This document shows positions 7,875-15,203 of a stretch of 64,000 nt of DNA, piece after piece. Source of the DNA: an uncultured Acetatifactor sp. GTDB lineage: Bacteria > Bacillota > Clostridia > Lachnospirales > Lachnospiraceae. The notes beneath the pieces are model-generated. The model was not told where the DNA came from. It ran no database searches and was given only the letters and a program-made list of their open reading frames with translations. A program made the translations under genes and the position numbers. Every line of letters begins with the position of its first letter. The stretch's first letter is position 1. The stretch is taken from contig CAKRZO010000009.1 in NCBI GenBank assembly GCA_934433135.1, positions 62,001-126,000 on the forward strand, written 5' to 3'.

Positions 7875-8747
7875 ATGGAAGAAGAGAGATTGAAATATCT
7901 GGAAGAAAGTATCAGCAGGTATCTGGAATACCTGAATACACAGGAAGGACTTTGGGTATCTGTGCATTTAAAAATGGAATTAGGGGCCTTTTTCAGGGAT
8001 TTTCCGGAAATCGGTTATTATAATAACCATTATCATGCCTATTGCATGGCGGTAAAAAGCAACCGCTATCTTCACGAAAAGTGCGTCCAGTGTCAGAAAA
8101 TGGTACTGAAGCATAGGACACAGGAGCGTTTTTTTTGCGGAAGCTGCTATGCAGGGGTCAAAGAGCTGGTTTTTTTTCTTTTTTATCGGGGAGAAAGAGT
8201 CGGTTTCCTTTCCGTCAGCGGGTACGCAGGTGAACAGAGGAATACCAAGGAGCAAACGATAGCGGAGTTCGTTTCGGAAAAATCGTCTGCAGCAGGATTT
8301 TTAGGGGAACCATTCTTTTATGAGCAGCTGAAAAAGCAGGAACCCCCGGCCGCTTTGTGCCGGCAGCTCCTGCCGCCTCTTGTGATCTGTCTGGAAGAAC
8401 TTTTCGCCGGCTGGATGCAGCTGCCGGGAAGGGAGTGTCAGGATGAAAATGACCGCATCCTGGCATACATGGAAAATCATTACACACACCTTACGCTGGA
8501 AGAAGTGGCGAAGGTCTTTCATAAGAGTAAATCTTCTATCAGCCATGCTTTTAAAAAGAAAAACGGACTGACCCTGAAGGCTTACTGCAATCGGTTAAAA
8601 CTAAGAGATGCTGCCTGGCTTTTGAAACATACGGACCTTCCGGTTACACAAGTCGCATTAAGCGCAGGGTTTGAAAGTTTAAGTTATTTTATCTCTCTTT
8701 TCTGCGAAGCATACGGGGATACACCGTCCCGGTACCGGCAGGGTTGA
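7875..8747 (+). CDS. AraC-family transcriptional regulator with PocR-type sensor domain
   Basis: The 290-residue protein has an N-terminal PocR-like ligand domain with two CxxC pairs (EKCVQCQKM about residue 75, FFCGSCYAG about 97), and a C-terminal AraC/XylS DNA-binding domain (about 195-288) with two helix-turn-helix units, LEEVAKVFHKSKSSISHAFK and VTQVALSAGFESLSYFISLF. In PocR proteins the sensor domain binds small molecules such as diols; the cysteine pairs could bind metal or sense redox. It starts behind AGGAAGG and is divergent from the FAD oxidoreductase, so control of that gene is the simplest inference. No terminator is evident between it and the convergent ABC exporter gene. Confidence 0.85.
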   Translation: MEEERLKYLEESISRYLEYLNTQEGLWVSVHLKMELGAFFRDFPEIGYYNNHYHAYCMAVKSNRYLHEKCVQCQKMVLKHRTQERFFCGSCYAGVKELVFFLFYRGERVGFLSVSGYAGEQRNTKEQTIAEFVSEKSSAAGFLGEPFFYEQLKKQEPPAALCRQLLPPLVICLEELFAGWMQLPGRECQDENDRILAYMENHYTHLTLEEVAKVFHKSKSSISHAFKKKNGLTLKAYCNRLKLRDAAWLLKHTDLPVTQVALSAGFESLSYFISLFCEAYGDTPSRYRQG

Positions 8748-8800
8748 CGGTCATGCTGCCCCGCTATAGGAACAGCAAATTCTTAAGGGAAGGCTCTGCT

Positions 8801-10606
8801 TTAACGAGAGTGTGCAGCCCCGGTATTCAGAAAGTCAAACTGGGACATATACAGGTCGTAATATTCTCCTTTTTCGGCAAGCAGTTCCCCATGGGTTCCT
8901 TTTTCCAGAATTCCGCCTTTATCCACATACATAATGCAGTCGGCATTTTTAATTGTGGAAAGTCTGTGGGCGATGATGAAAGAGGTTCGACCCTCTAAAA
9001 GCCGGTTCAGACCTTTTTGCAAAAGCAGCTCGGTTTCGGTATCGATGCTGGAGGTTGCTTCGTCCAGGATCAGAATCTTCGGATCTGCAAGGAGCGCTCT
9101 GGCAAAGGAAATCAGTTGTCTTTGTCCGGCGGATAGCCTGCTTCCCCGTTCATTGACCTCTGTGTAATAGCCATTTTCCATCTGCCGGATAAATTCATCG
9201 GCACATACGGTTTTGGCCGCGGCAATGACTTCTTCATCCGTGGCGTTGCGGTTGCCGTAGCGGATATTGTCCATAATGGTCCCGGCAAAGATAAAGCTGT
9301 CCTGCATCATGACGCCCATTTGTGTCCGCAGGGAACGGATGGTGGTTCGGGAAATGTCAATGCCGTCTATCAGGATGGTGCCGGAGTCTACATTATAAAA
9401 ACGGCTGATCAGGTTCACAATCGTGGATTTTCCGGCTCCGGTAGGACCGACAATGGCATAGGTTTCGCCCTGATTTACCTTGAAACTGATGTGATCCAGG
9501 ATTCTGTGCTCGGGTTCGTAACTGAAGCAGACATCCCGAAATTCCACATCTCCGTGAATAGGAGGCATGGGAACGGCATCCGGAGCATCTTTTACCCGGA
9601 TGGGTTCGTCAATCGTTTCGAAAATTCTCTCCAGATAAGAAATAGCGGTCAGCAGGGAATTATAAAAACCGGCCAGCGTGTTGATCGGGGACCAGAATCT
9701 GCCGATGTAGGAAATAAAGGCGATCAGGGTACCTACCGTAAGCGTCGCGTTCGGAGCGAGGATCCAGCGGATTCCCAGAACATAGACCAGTGCAGTGGTG
9801 GTAACGCTGATGATGTCGACACTAGGCCCCATGGTAAAGTTGAAGAGGACGGCGTGCATCCAGGCGCCGCGGTAATTTTTACTCAGCCGGTTGAAAATAC
9901 CGGTATTTTCCTGCTCTCTGACAAAGGACTGGGTAACCCGGATTCCGTTGATGCTTTCTGCAATATAGGCATTTAAGTTAGAACTCTTGTTGGACTGAAT
10001 CTGCCAGGCTTTGCGCTGTTTCCTTTTGATAAAAATAATGACAAAGGCTAAAAGCGGAAGGCCGCACAGACACAGCAAAGTCAGTCTGGCATCGCAAAAA
10101 AGCATAAACAGGATGATAAAGAAAAGGTTGCACAGGTCGGTAATCGTATTGACGATACCGTTGCTTAATAAGTCGCTTAAGCTGTTGACGTAGTTTACCA
10201 CACGCACCTGAATTTTGCCGTGAGGCCTGTCATCATAGTAGGAGAAAGGAAGCTTCTGCAGATGACAGAAAATGTCGGAACGGATGGAATGAATGATATT
10301 CTGTCCGATGCTGCTCATGGATTTGATTTTCAGGCGGAGGGTAATTGCGCTGTAGCAGGCAATCAGCAGGGTAAGCAGACTGACCAGGGCAATTTTTTTC
10401 ATGTTTTTTTCCGGAATATAGTCATCCATGATCCGCTGTAAGAAAATAGGCACCATCATGGCAAGGGCGCTGGAACTTAACATCAGGAAGATGACGCCGG
10501 CCATTTTCTTTTTGTAAGGGGCTATGTAGTGCGCAAGCCGTTTCAGCTGATTGATATCAAAACTGTCCTCTAAGATTTCGTCCATATCATATCGGTTACG
10601 AGCCAT
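8801..10606 (-). CDS. ABC exporter half-transporter, consensus-site subunit
   Basis: A 601-residue half-transporter: about six membrane helices (residues 40-320) followed by a nucleotide-binding domain. Walker A is GPTGAGKST, Walker B ILILDEATSS with the catalytic Glu, and the switch His is present in IIAHRLST. The signature is LSAGQ rather than LSGGQ. The gene lies 2 bases after its partner (10609-12384), whose Walker B Glu and switch His are replaced. Together they fit heterodimeric exporters of the BmrCD/LmrCD/TM287-288 type, where one of the two ATP sites is catalytically dead. Such pumps export drugs, lipids or peptides; the substrate cannot be read from sequence. Confidence 0.9.
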   Translation of the reverse strand: MARNRYDMDEILEDSFDINQLKRLAHYIAPYKKKMAGVIFLMLSSSALAMMVPIFLQRIMDDYIPEKNMKKIALVSLLTLLIACYSAITLRLKIKSMSSIGQNIIHSIRSDIFCHLQKLPFSYYDDRPHGKIQVRVVNYVNSLSDLLSNGIVNTITDLCNLFFIILFMLFCDARLTLLCLCGLPLLAFVIIFIKRKQRKAWQIQSNKSSNLNAYIAESINGIRVTQSFVREQENTGIFNRLSKNYRGAWMHAVLFNFTMGPSVDIISVTTTALVYVLGIRWILAPNATLTVGTLIAFISYIGRFWSPINTLAGFYNSLLTAISYLERIFETIDEPIRVKDAPDAVPMPPIHGDVEFRDVCFSYEPEHRILDHISFKVNQGETYAIVGPTGAGKSTIVNLISRFYNVDSGTILIDGIDISRTTIRSLRTQMGVMMQDSFIFAGTIMDNIRYGNRNATDEEVIAAAKTVCADEFIRQMENGYYTEVNERGSRLSAGQRQLISFARALLADPKILILDEATSSIDTETELLLQKGLNRLLEGRTSFIIAHRLSTIKNADCIMYVDKGGILEKGTHGELLAEKGEYYDLYMSQFDFLNTGAAHSR

Positions 10607-10608
10607 GG

Positions 10609-12384
10609 CTAATTTCCTCCTTTCTTTTGTTCGTCCCGCTCTTTGAGCAGATCGTAGGGGATTTCTCCGTACTGGTTGCGGAAAGTGGAAGCATAGTAGC
10701 CGCTTCGGGCCACAAGCTCTTCATGCGTTCCCTGTTCGATAATACGCCCGTGATCCAGAACCAGAATCAGGTCGGCATCCTTAATGGAAGAGATCCGGTA
10801 AGCGATAATGAATACCGTACAGTCTTTTTCGGACTGAATGTTCTTAAGCTGCTTCTGGATATAGCTTTCGGTTTCCATGTCCACAGCGGAAGTTGTATCG
10901 TCCAGAATCAGAATAGCCGGATCTTTTAACAAAGCTCTTGCTAAGGAGATACGCTGTTTCTGGCCGCCGGAAAGCCCCACGCCTCTTTCGCCGACAATGG
11001 TATCGTAACCTTCCGGCATGGCACTGATAAAATGGTTGGCATCAGCCATAACGGCGGCGTGCTTTACCTCTTCGAAGCTGCAGTCCGGTCTTCCGTAGGC
11101 GATGTTTCCTTCGATGGTATCCGAAAACAGGAAAACATCCTGCATCGCCATACCGATGTTGTCCCGCAGGTTATAAAGATCCCGTCTGCGTACGTCAATT
11201 CCGTCTACCAGCACGCTGCCGGCCGTGACATCATAGAAACGGCACAGCAGATTCATCAAAGTGGATTTCCCGGAGCCGGTAGAACCGATAATACCGACGG
11301 TCTGCCCGGCTTTTACTTTGAAATTAATATCCATAACAATGTCTTCATCGTCTGCATGGTAGTAAACATGCTTAAATTCCACATTGCCCAGAATTTTTTT
11401 GTGAATGCCTCCGGTACGGGGCGGCATGACGGAAGGTTCTTCACTGTAGGTGGCATAGATTTTTTCTACGGAGGTCCGGAAATTCTGAATATCATTGACC
11501 CACCATCCTGCCATGCGCAAAGGGGTATTGAGCATCCACAGATAGCCGTTTACGGTCACCAGATTTCCCAGGGTGATTTCTTCGCGGATAACCATATATC
11601 CGCCGTAAAGCATGAGGATAATGGTCAGGGCGTAGGAAAGAATTTCAAAAACAGGTACGTAGTTCATCCAGATTTTGGATGCATTAATCTGTGCATCCCG
11701 AAACTTATCGTTTTCCTTATTAAATTTTTCAATTTCGTAATCTTCCTTGGCAAAGGCTTTCACCACACGGTTGCCGCTGATGTTTTCCTGCACGAACGCG
11801 TTCAGGGAAGAGAAGCAGTCACGGTTTTTCTGGAAAGCAGGGCGGACGGACTTGCTTTGCTTATAGGTGGTAAAGGCGGTAAAAGGAAGTACGGCCAGCA
11901 TCAGAAACGCCAGCTTTGCATTGACGGTAAAGATCATCAAAAGAGCAAAGCAAAACAGCAGCACGTTCTGATAGACTGCGTAGATGACATAGGCCACAAA
12001 GTGGCGGATGGCATCCATATCCGCAGTCTGCCGGCTCATCAGATCTCCGGTCCTTTTCTTATTATAAAAAGAGAAGTCTTCCTGCAAAAGCCTGCGGTAT
12101 ACTTTGTCACGCATGTCATACAGGACCCCCTGGGAAGCGGTCTCAAAAACAAGCTGGTACAGGAAACGAAAGACTGCCGTTAAAAGGGTTACCCCGATCA
12201 GGCAGGCTAACAGCCGGGGAAGAAGACCGTAATTTCCCTTCTGCACTACGTTATCCACGATGATACCTGAAAGATAGGGATTTACAATAGACAGGGCCGC
12301 GATAGCCGTAGTGAGAATAAGCCCGAGAGTCATCAGATTCCGGTACTTTTTAAGAAACGAATAGAACCATTTCATAGCTTTCAT
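10609..12384 (-). CDS. ABC exporter half-transporter, degenerate-site subunit
   Basis: This 591-residue half-transporter has an N-terminal six-helix membrane domain and a C-terminal ATPase domain with Walker A GSTGSGKST and canonical signature LSGGQ. The Walker B continues ILILDDTTSA, so the catalytic Glu is Asp, and the switch histidine is Tyr (FIIAYRISS). Both changes mark the non-hydrolysing site of asymmetric heterodimeric exporters; the partner's LSAGQ signature completes that same site. The start at 12384 (MKAMKWFYSF) follows GGAGG by 8 bases; the ATG at 12399 overlaps that ribosome binding site and is unlikely. It is the first gene of a two-gene operon and lies divergent from the AraC gene at 12761. 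Confidence 0.9.
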   Translation of the reverse strand: MKAMKWFYSFLKKYRNLMTLGLILTTAIAALSIVNPYLSGIIVDNVVQKGNYGLLPRLLACLIGVTLLTAVFRFLYQLVFETASQGVLYDMRDKVYRRLLQEDFSFYNKKRTGDLMSRQTADMDAIRHFVAYVIYAVYQNVLLFCFALLMIFTVNAKLAFLMLAVLPFTAFTTYKQSKSVRPAFQKNRDCFSSLNAFVQENISGNRVVKAFAKEDYEIEKFNKENDKFRDAQINASKIWMNYVPVFEILSYALTIILMLYGGYMVIREEITLGNLVTVNGYLWMLNTPLRMAGWWVNDIQNFRTSVEKIYATYSEEPSVMPPRTGGIHKKILGNVEFKHVYYHADDEDIVMDINFKVKAGQTVGIIGSTGSGKSTLMNLLCRFYDVTAGSVLVDGIDVRRRDLYNLRDNIGMAMQDVFLFSDTIEGNIAYGRPDCSFEEVKHAAVMADANHFISAMPEGYDTIVGERGVGLSGGQKQRISLARALLKDPAILILDDTTSAVDMETESYIQKQLKNIQSEKDCTVFIIAYRISSIKDADLILVLDHGRIIEQGTHEELVARSGYYASTFRNQYGEIPYDLLKERDEQKKGGN

Positions 12385-12489
12385 AATAACGTCCTCCATT
12401 AATTATGGATGCTTATTTTTTTACTACTTTAATCAAAACGACACCAAAAAGAAATGGAATATCTTGCCCGAAGAATGTATTTTTTTGTC

Positions 12490-12658
12490 ACTACAGTTCA
12501 CTCATACGTTTATGCAGGCAGGTTCCATGCTTGCATGAGAAATTGCCTGTGTAAATGTACGAAGGGAGCGCCATTCTATGAGCATCGCATCCTACAGATG
12601 CGACAAATAGCTGCAAAGCATGCAGAAAATTTTGCGAATGGCGCGTGTGAACTGTTAC
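12490..12658 (-). repeat. Dispersed TIR element, copy 2 (169 bp, inverted)
   Basis: The ends are CTACAGTTCAC (12491-12501) and GTGAACTGTTAC (12647-12658), a slightly degraded terminal inverted repeat. Internal stems are kept: GCGCCATTC/GAATGGCGC (12568-12576/12636-12644) and TCGCATCC/AGATGCGA (12585-12592/12596-12603). It lies in the opposite orientation to copies 1, 4 and 5. Confidence 0.8.
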
Positions 12659-12698
12659 GAACTGTGAATGGCGCGGCTGAAAAAACATAAAAAAAGGG

Positions 12699-12727
12699 TT
12701 TACTTTTCGAACAAAAGTAAGTAAAAT
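12699..12727 (+). promoter_or_regulatory. Promoter with palindromic operator upstream of cupin/AraC gene
   Basis: TTTACT (12699-12704), a 17-base spacer and TAAAAT (12722-12727). The perfect palindrome TTACTTTT-CGAAC-AAAAGTAA (12700-12720) covers the -35 element and spacer and is a likely operator. Confidence 0.5.
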
Positions 12728-12760
12728 AGGGGTCACACAGGAACAGGAGCGAGCAAAGCG

Positions 12761-13654
12761 ATGTGTGACGTGAATGATCTTTTTGCAAAAGAGTTGAATC
12801 CAACCTTTCTGTATACCTGGAAAGGTGCCCGGATTTCGGATGATAAGTCGCTTCACAGCCATGACTGTATGGAGTTGGTTTTTATCATGTCCGGGAATTG
12901 CCGTTATCGAACGGAAAACGGTGTTTATGAGGTCTCCGAGGGAGATCTGATTTTATTAAATCCCGGCATGCAGCACCAGGCGTTTGCCGTGGAAGCCAAG
13001 ACATCGGAGATTAAGGGCACGGAAGGAAAAAGTATCCGGGAAAGCGCACAGGCACCGGGTACGGAATTCCATGTTGGTTTTTGCGATCTTTTTTTAAAGG
13101 GAATGCCGGAGAACACATTGCCGCTATCGGACGGAAAGCCGGTTCTGCATACCGGCGGAGAACTGCGCCAGAAGATTTTTAAAATCTGCTCTTCCATAGA
13201 AGCGGAGAACAGTCTGCACAGGCCGGGACAGTACTATATGATGAAAGCTTATCTGATGCAGCTCCTTTTACTTGTGATAAGGGAACTGTGCAAAGCGGAG
13301 CAGCCATCGGAGGATATCGTGCAGGAATCCGCCAACAAAAAGAATGTGGTGGAGCAGGTACTGAATTATTTTGAAGATCATTATGATGAAAAGATTTCCC
13401 TGGATCAGATTGCCGGAAATATGTATGTAAGCCCTTTTTATATTTCCAAGGTATTTAAAAGCGAGACCGGGGATGCGCCGATAAGGCATTTGATCAATAT
13501 TCGCCTGGAAAAGGCCAAGGAGCTGTTGGAAAACGGAAGCGGCGACAGCATCCAGGAGGTGGCCGGGAAGGTCGGATATGATGATGCGTACCATTTCAGC
13601 AAACTTTTTAAGAAGAAATACGGGATTTCTCCGTCTACGGTAAAAAAGGGCTAG
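12761..13654 (+). CDS. AraC-family transcriptional regulator with N-terminal cupin domain
   Basis: The 297-residue protein has a cupin sensing domain in the first 90 residues (HSHDCMELVFIMSGNCRYR, then GDLILLNPGMQHQ) and an AraC DNA-binding domain over the last 100 residues, with the two helix-turn-helix units ISLDQIAGNMYVSPFYISKV and IQEVAGKVGYDDAYHFSKLF. The cupin in this family usually binds a sugar or related metabolite. It is divergent from the ABC exporter pair and may control it, though a repeat element lies between them. The palindrome in its own promoter suggests autoregulation. Confidence 0.87.
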   Translation: MCDVNDLFAKELNPTFLYTWKGARISDDKSLHSHDCMELVFIMSGNCRYRTENGVYEVSEGDLILLNPGMQHQAFAVEAKTSEIKGTEGKSIRESAQAPGTEFHVGFCDLFLKGMPENTLPLSDGKPVLHTGGELRQKIFKICSSIEAENSLHRPGQYYMMKAYLMQLLLLVIRELCKAEQPSEDIVQESANKKNVVEQVLNYFEDHYDEKISLDQIAGNMYVSPFYISKVFKSETGDAPIRHLINIRLEKAKELLENGSGDSIQEVAGKVGYDDAYHFSKLFKKKYGISPSTVKKG

Positions 13655-13792
13655 TTTAAGAAGAATCAGTTTGATATTTTTTTATCAGTATGTTTTTTTT
13701 AAAGAACTTAAGGAAAAGCTATTTCCAAGAGAGCGGATATTTGTTACAATCGGTTTACAGAAGGTAATTCGCAGTCTTGGAGGAATGAGCAA

Positions 13793-14461
13793 ATGAGATA
13801 TTTTTTTGAATCCGCAATTGAAAAGAAGGAAGGCGGATACATGATTCAGATCCCTTTTAATGTGTGGGAAGTGTGCAAGCAGAGAGATGTGATTCAGGCA
13901 GATGTGGTATTGGATAATGAGATTATTCAGTGCGAACTGCTTCCTCTGGAGAAGGGAAACTATGAGATACATATTGATGAAAAGCATGCTCTTGCAGCGA
14001 AGCTTGGTGTGCCGCATAAGATTCTTCTGCATGTTGCAGAGTCTCTGATTAAGATGGATCAGAACAGTCCTTATGATTTTGAGCATCCCATCCGCAAAAT
14101 TGACAGCATGGAAGTCATTCGTCAGCCGGAGGACGGTTTGTGCGGACAGGCCTGTGTGGCAATGCTGGCAGGCGTTACCATCGCGGAAGTCATCAGCGTC
14201 ATGGATTGCAGAGAATGGCAGGCGACGATGGGAAGAGTCATTTCTGCCTTGAATTATTACGGAATTGACCATAGCGATGTCATTGTATATACGGAAGGCA
14301 AGCCGGCAGTACTGCCAAAGTGCTGTATTATGATGGAGAAGATGGGACGCTATTGTCATTATCTGATTCATTATGACGGAAAATTCTATGATTCCACCTT
14401 AGGCGTGATGGATCATTATGACATGAGCAATCTGCAGGGATATCTGGAGATCAAGGCCTGA
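13793..14461 (+). CDS. DUF1905-like domain fused to a C39-like (papain-fold) peptidase domain
   Basis: The 222-residue protein is not a standard housekeeping gene. Residues 1-85 (YFFESAIEKKEGGYMIQIP ... AAKLGVPHKILLHV) resemble DUF1905, a small beta-barrel-like domain. Residues about 108-220 look like a C39-like cysteine peptidase: RQPEDGLCGQACVAMLAG supplies the candidate catalytic Cys, and CHYLIHYDGKFYDSTLG supplies the candidate His and Asp. It lacks a signal peptide and membrane helices. It starts behind GGAGGA and ends in its own terminator, so it is monocistronic. The role is unknown; processing of a peptide or a regulatory protease or deamidase-like function are possible. Confidence 0.6.
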   Translation: MRYFFESAIEKKEGGYMIQIPFNVWEVCKQRDVIQADVVLDNEIIQCELLPLEKGNYEIHIDEKHALAAKLGVPHKILLHVAESLIKMDQNSPYDFEHPIRKIDSMEVIRQPEDGLCGQACVAMLAGVTIAEVISVMDCREWQATMGRVISALNYYGIDHSDVIVYTEGKPAVLPKCCIMMEKMGRYCHYLIHYDGKFYDSTLGVMDHYDMSNLQGYLEIKA

Positions 14462-14490
14462 CAGAGAATGCAAGATAATATCAAATAGAT

Positions 14491-14528
14491 GCCCCCGCCG
14501 GTCGCACTGTAACCGGCAGGGGCTTTTT
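14491..14528 (+). terminator. Terminator after the DUF1905/C39 gene
   Basis: GCCCCCGCCGGT (14491-14502) pairs with ACCGGCAGGGGC (14512-14523) apart from one mismatch and is followed by TTTTT. Confidence 0.88.
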
Positions 14529-14687
14529 GATTGCATTCCATACTTTGTTACACCGGCTTGGTTTCAATCGGAAAATCTAAAATAAGTATTAAATTCCATG
14601 TTTTTGCAATCACTTCAAAAACACATGAAAACAAGAGGAAATGAGAGGAAAAAAGAGAATAGATTATTTTTTGACCACAGAATGAAG

Positions 14688-14716
14688 TTGCAAAAACACC
14701 GGTATGAAATTAATAT
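14688..14716 (+). promoter_or_regulatory. groESL promoter
   Basis: TTGCAA (14688-14693), a 17-base spacer and TAATAT (14711-14716), directly upstream of the CIRCE operator. Confidence 0.7.
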
Positions 14717-14728
14717 ATGAGACAGTAA

Positions 14729-14755
14729 TTAGCACTCATACATATTGAGTGCTAA
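14729..14755 (+). promoter_or_regulatory. CIRCE operator (HrcA site)
   Basis: TTAGCACTC, nine bases, GAGTGCTAA: an exact match to the CIRCE inverted repeat. HrcA binding here represses groESL until heat or protein stress. It sits at the expected transcription start. Confidence 0.97.
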
Positions 14756-14856
14756 CAAATACGCCGGTTCAGGCAGGACTTGCAGGGACAGGTGTTTCAT
14801 TCTAAAGAAGTATTATACATTTATATTCAGAAGGAATTGACAGGAGGCAGATAATT

Positions 14857-15144
14857 ATGAGATTAGTACCGTTAGGAGACAGAGTGGTATTAAAACAGTT
14901 GGTAGCAGAAGAAACGACCAAATCCGGTATCGTTCTTCCGGGACAGAATAAGGAGAAGCCGCAGCAGGCAGAGGTTCTTGCAGTAGGTCCCGGCGGAATG
15001 GTAGACGGCAAGGAAGTAAAGATGGAAGTAAAGGTCGGAGATAAGGTTATTTATTCCAAATATTCGGGAACAGAAGTGAAGATGGATGAGGAAGAGTATA
15101 TCGTGGTAAGACAGAGCGATATTCTGGCAATCATTGAAAACTAA
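14857..15144 (+). CDS. groES: Co-chaperonin GroES
   Basis: GroES forms the heptameric lid of the GroEL folding chamber. The 95-residue protein begins MRLVPLGDRVVLKQL, has the mobile loop ETTKSGIVLPG (about 18-28) that binds GroEL, and ends VVRQSDILAIIEN. It starts behind AGGAGG and is followed 59 bases later by groEL. Transcription is under CIRCE/HrcA control. Confidence 0.97.
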   Translation: MRLVPLGDRVVLKQLVAEETTKSGIVLPGQNKEKPQQAEVLAVGPGGMVDGKEVKMEVKVGDKVIYSKYSGTEVKMDEEEYIVVRQSDILAIIEN

Positions 15145-15203
15145 TCTACCGGTTTCGGGTAAATGGCAAGACAATAATAAGCAGATAGCGGAGGAATAAA
15201 ACA

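Larger units (their letters stand above)
12400..12760. other. Intergenic region with dispersed element copy 2 and an AraC-gene promoter
   Basis: The 361-base gap separates the exporter operon from the AraC gene. It holds dispersed element copy 2 (12490-12658), a short remnant of another copy (12659-12681: ACTGTGAATGGCGCGGCTGA, matching the inverted left end of copy 1), and a promoter with a palindromic spacer (12699-12727). No gene is supported. Confidence 0.75.
14462..14856. other. Intergenic region upstream of groESL
   Basis: The gap contains the terminator of the preceding gene (14491-14528), about 140 bases with no recognisable feature, then the groESL promoter (14688-14716) and CIRCE operator (14729-14755). 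Confidence 0.8.

Noticed and set aside
9320..9976. 218-residue frame opposite the other ABC exporter gene
   Set aside because: Shadow frame; codon pattern follows the opposite strand's conserved ATPase domain.
11032..12183. 383-residue frame opposite the ABC exporter gene
   Set aside because: It is a shadow of a clearly conserved transporter gene on the minus strand and shows no protein-like domain or ribosome binding site.
12454..12690. 78-residue frame upstream of the cupin/AraC gene
   Set aside because: It runs through dispersed element copy 2. Similar frames appear in the other copies (for example 27685-28005), so they are by-products of the repeat.
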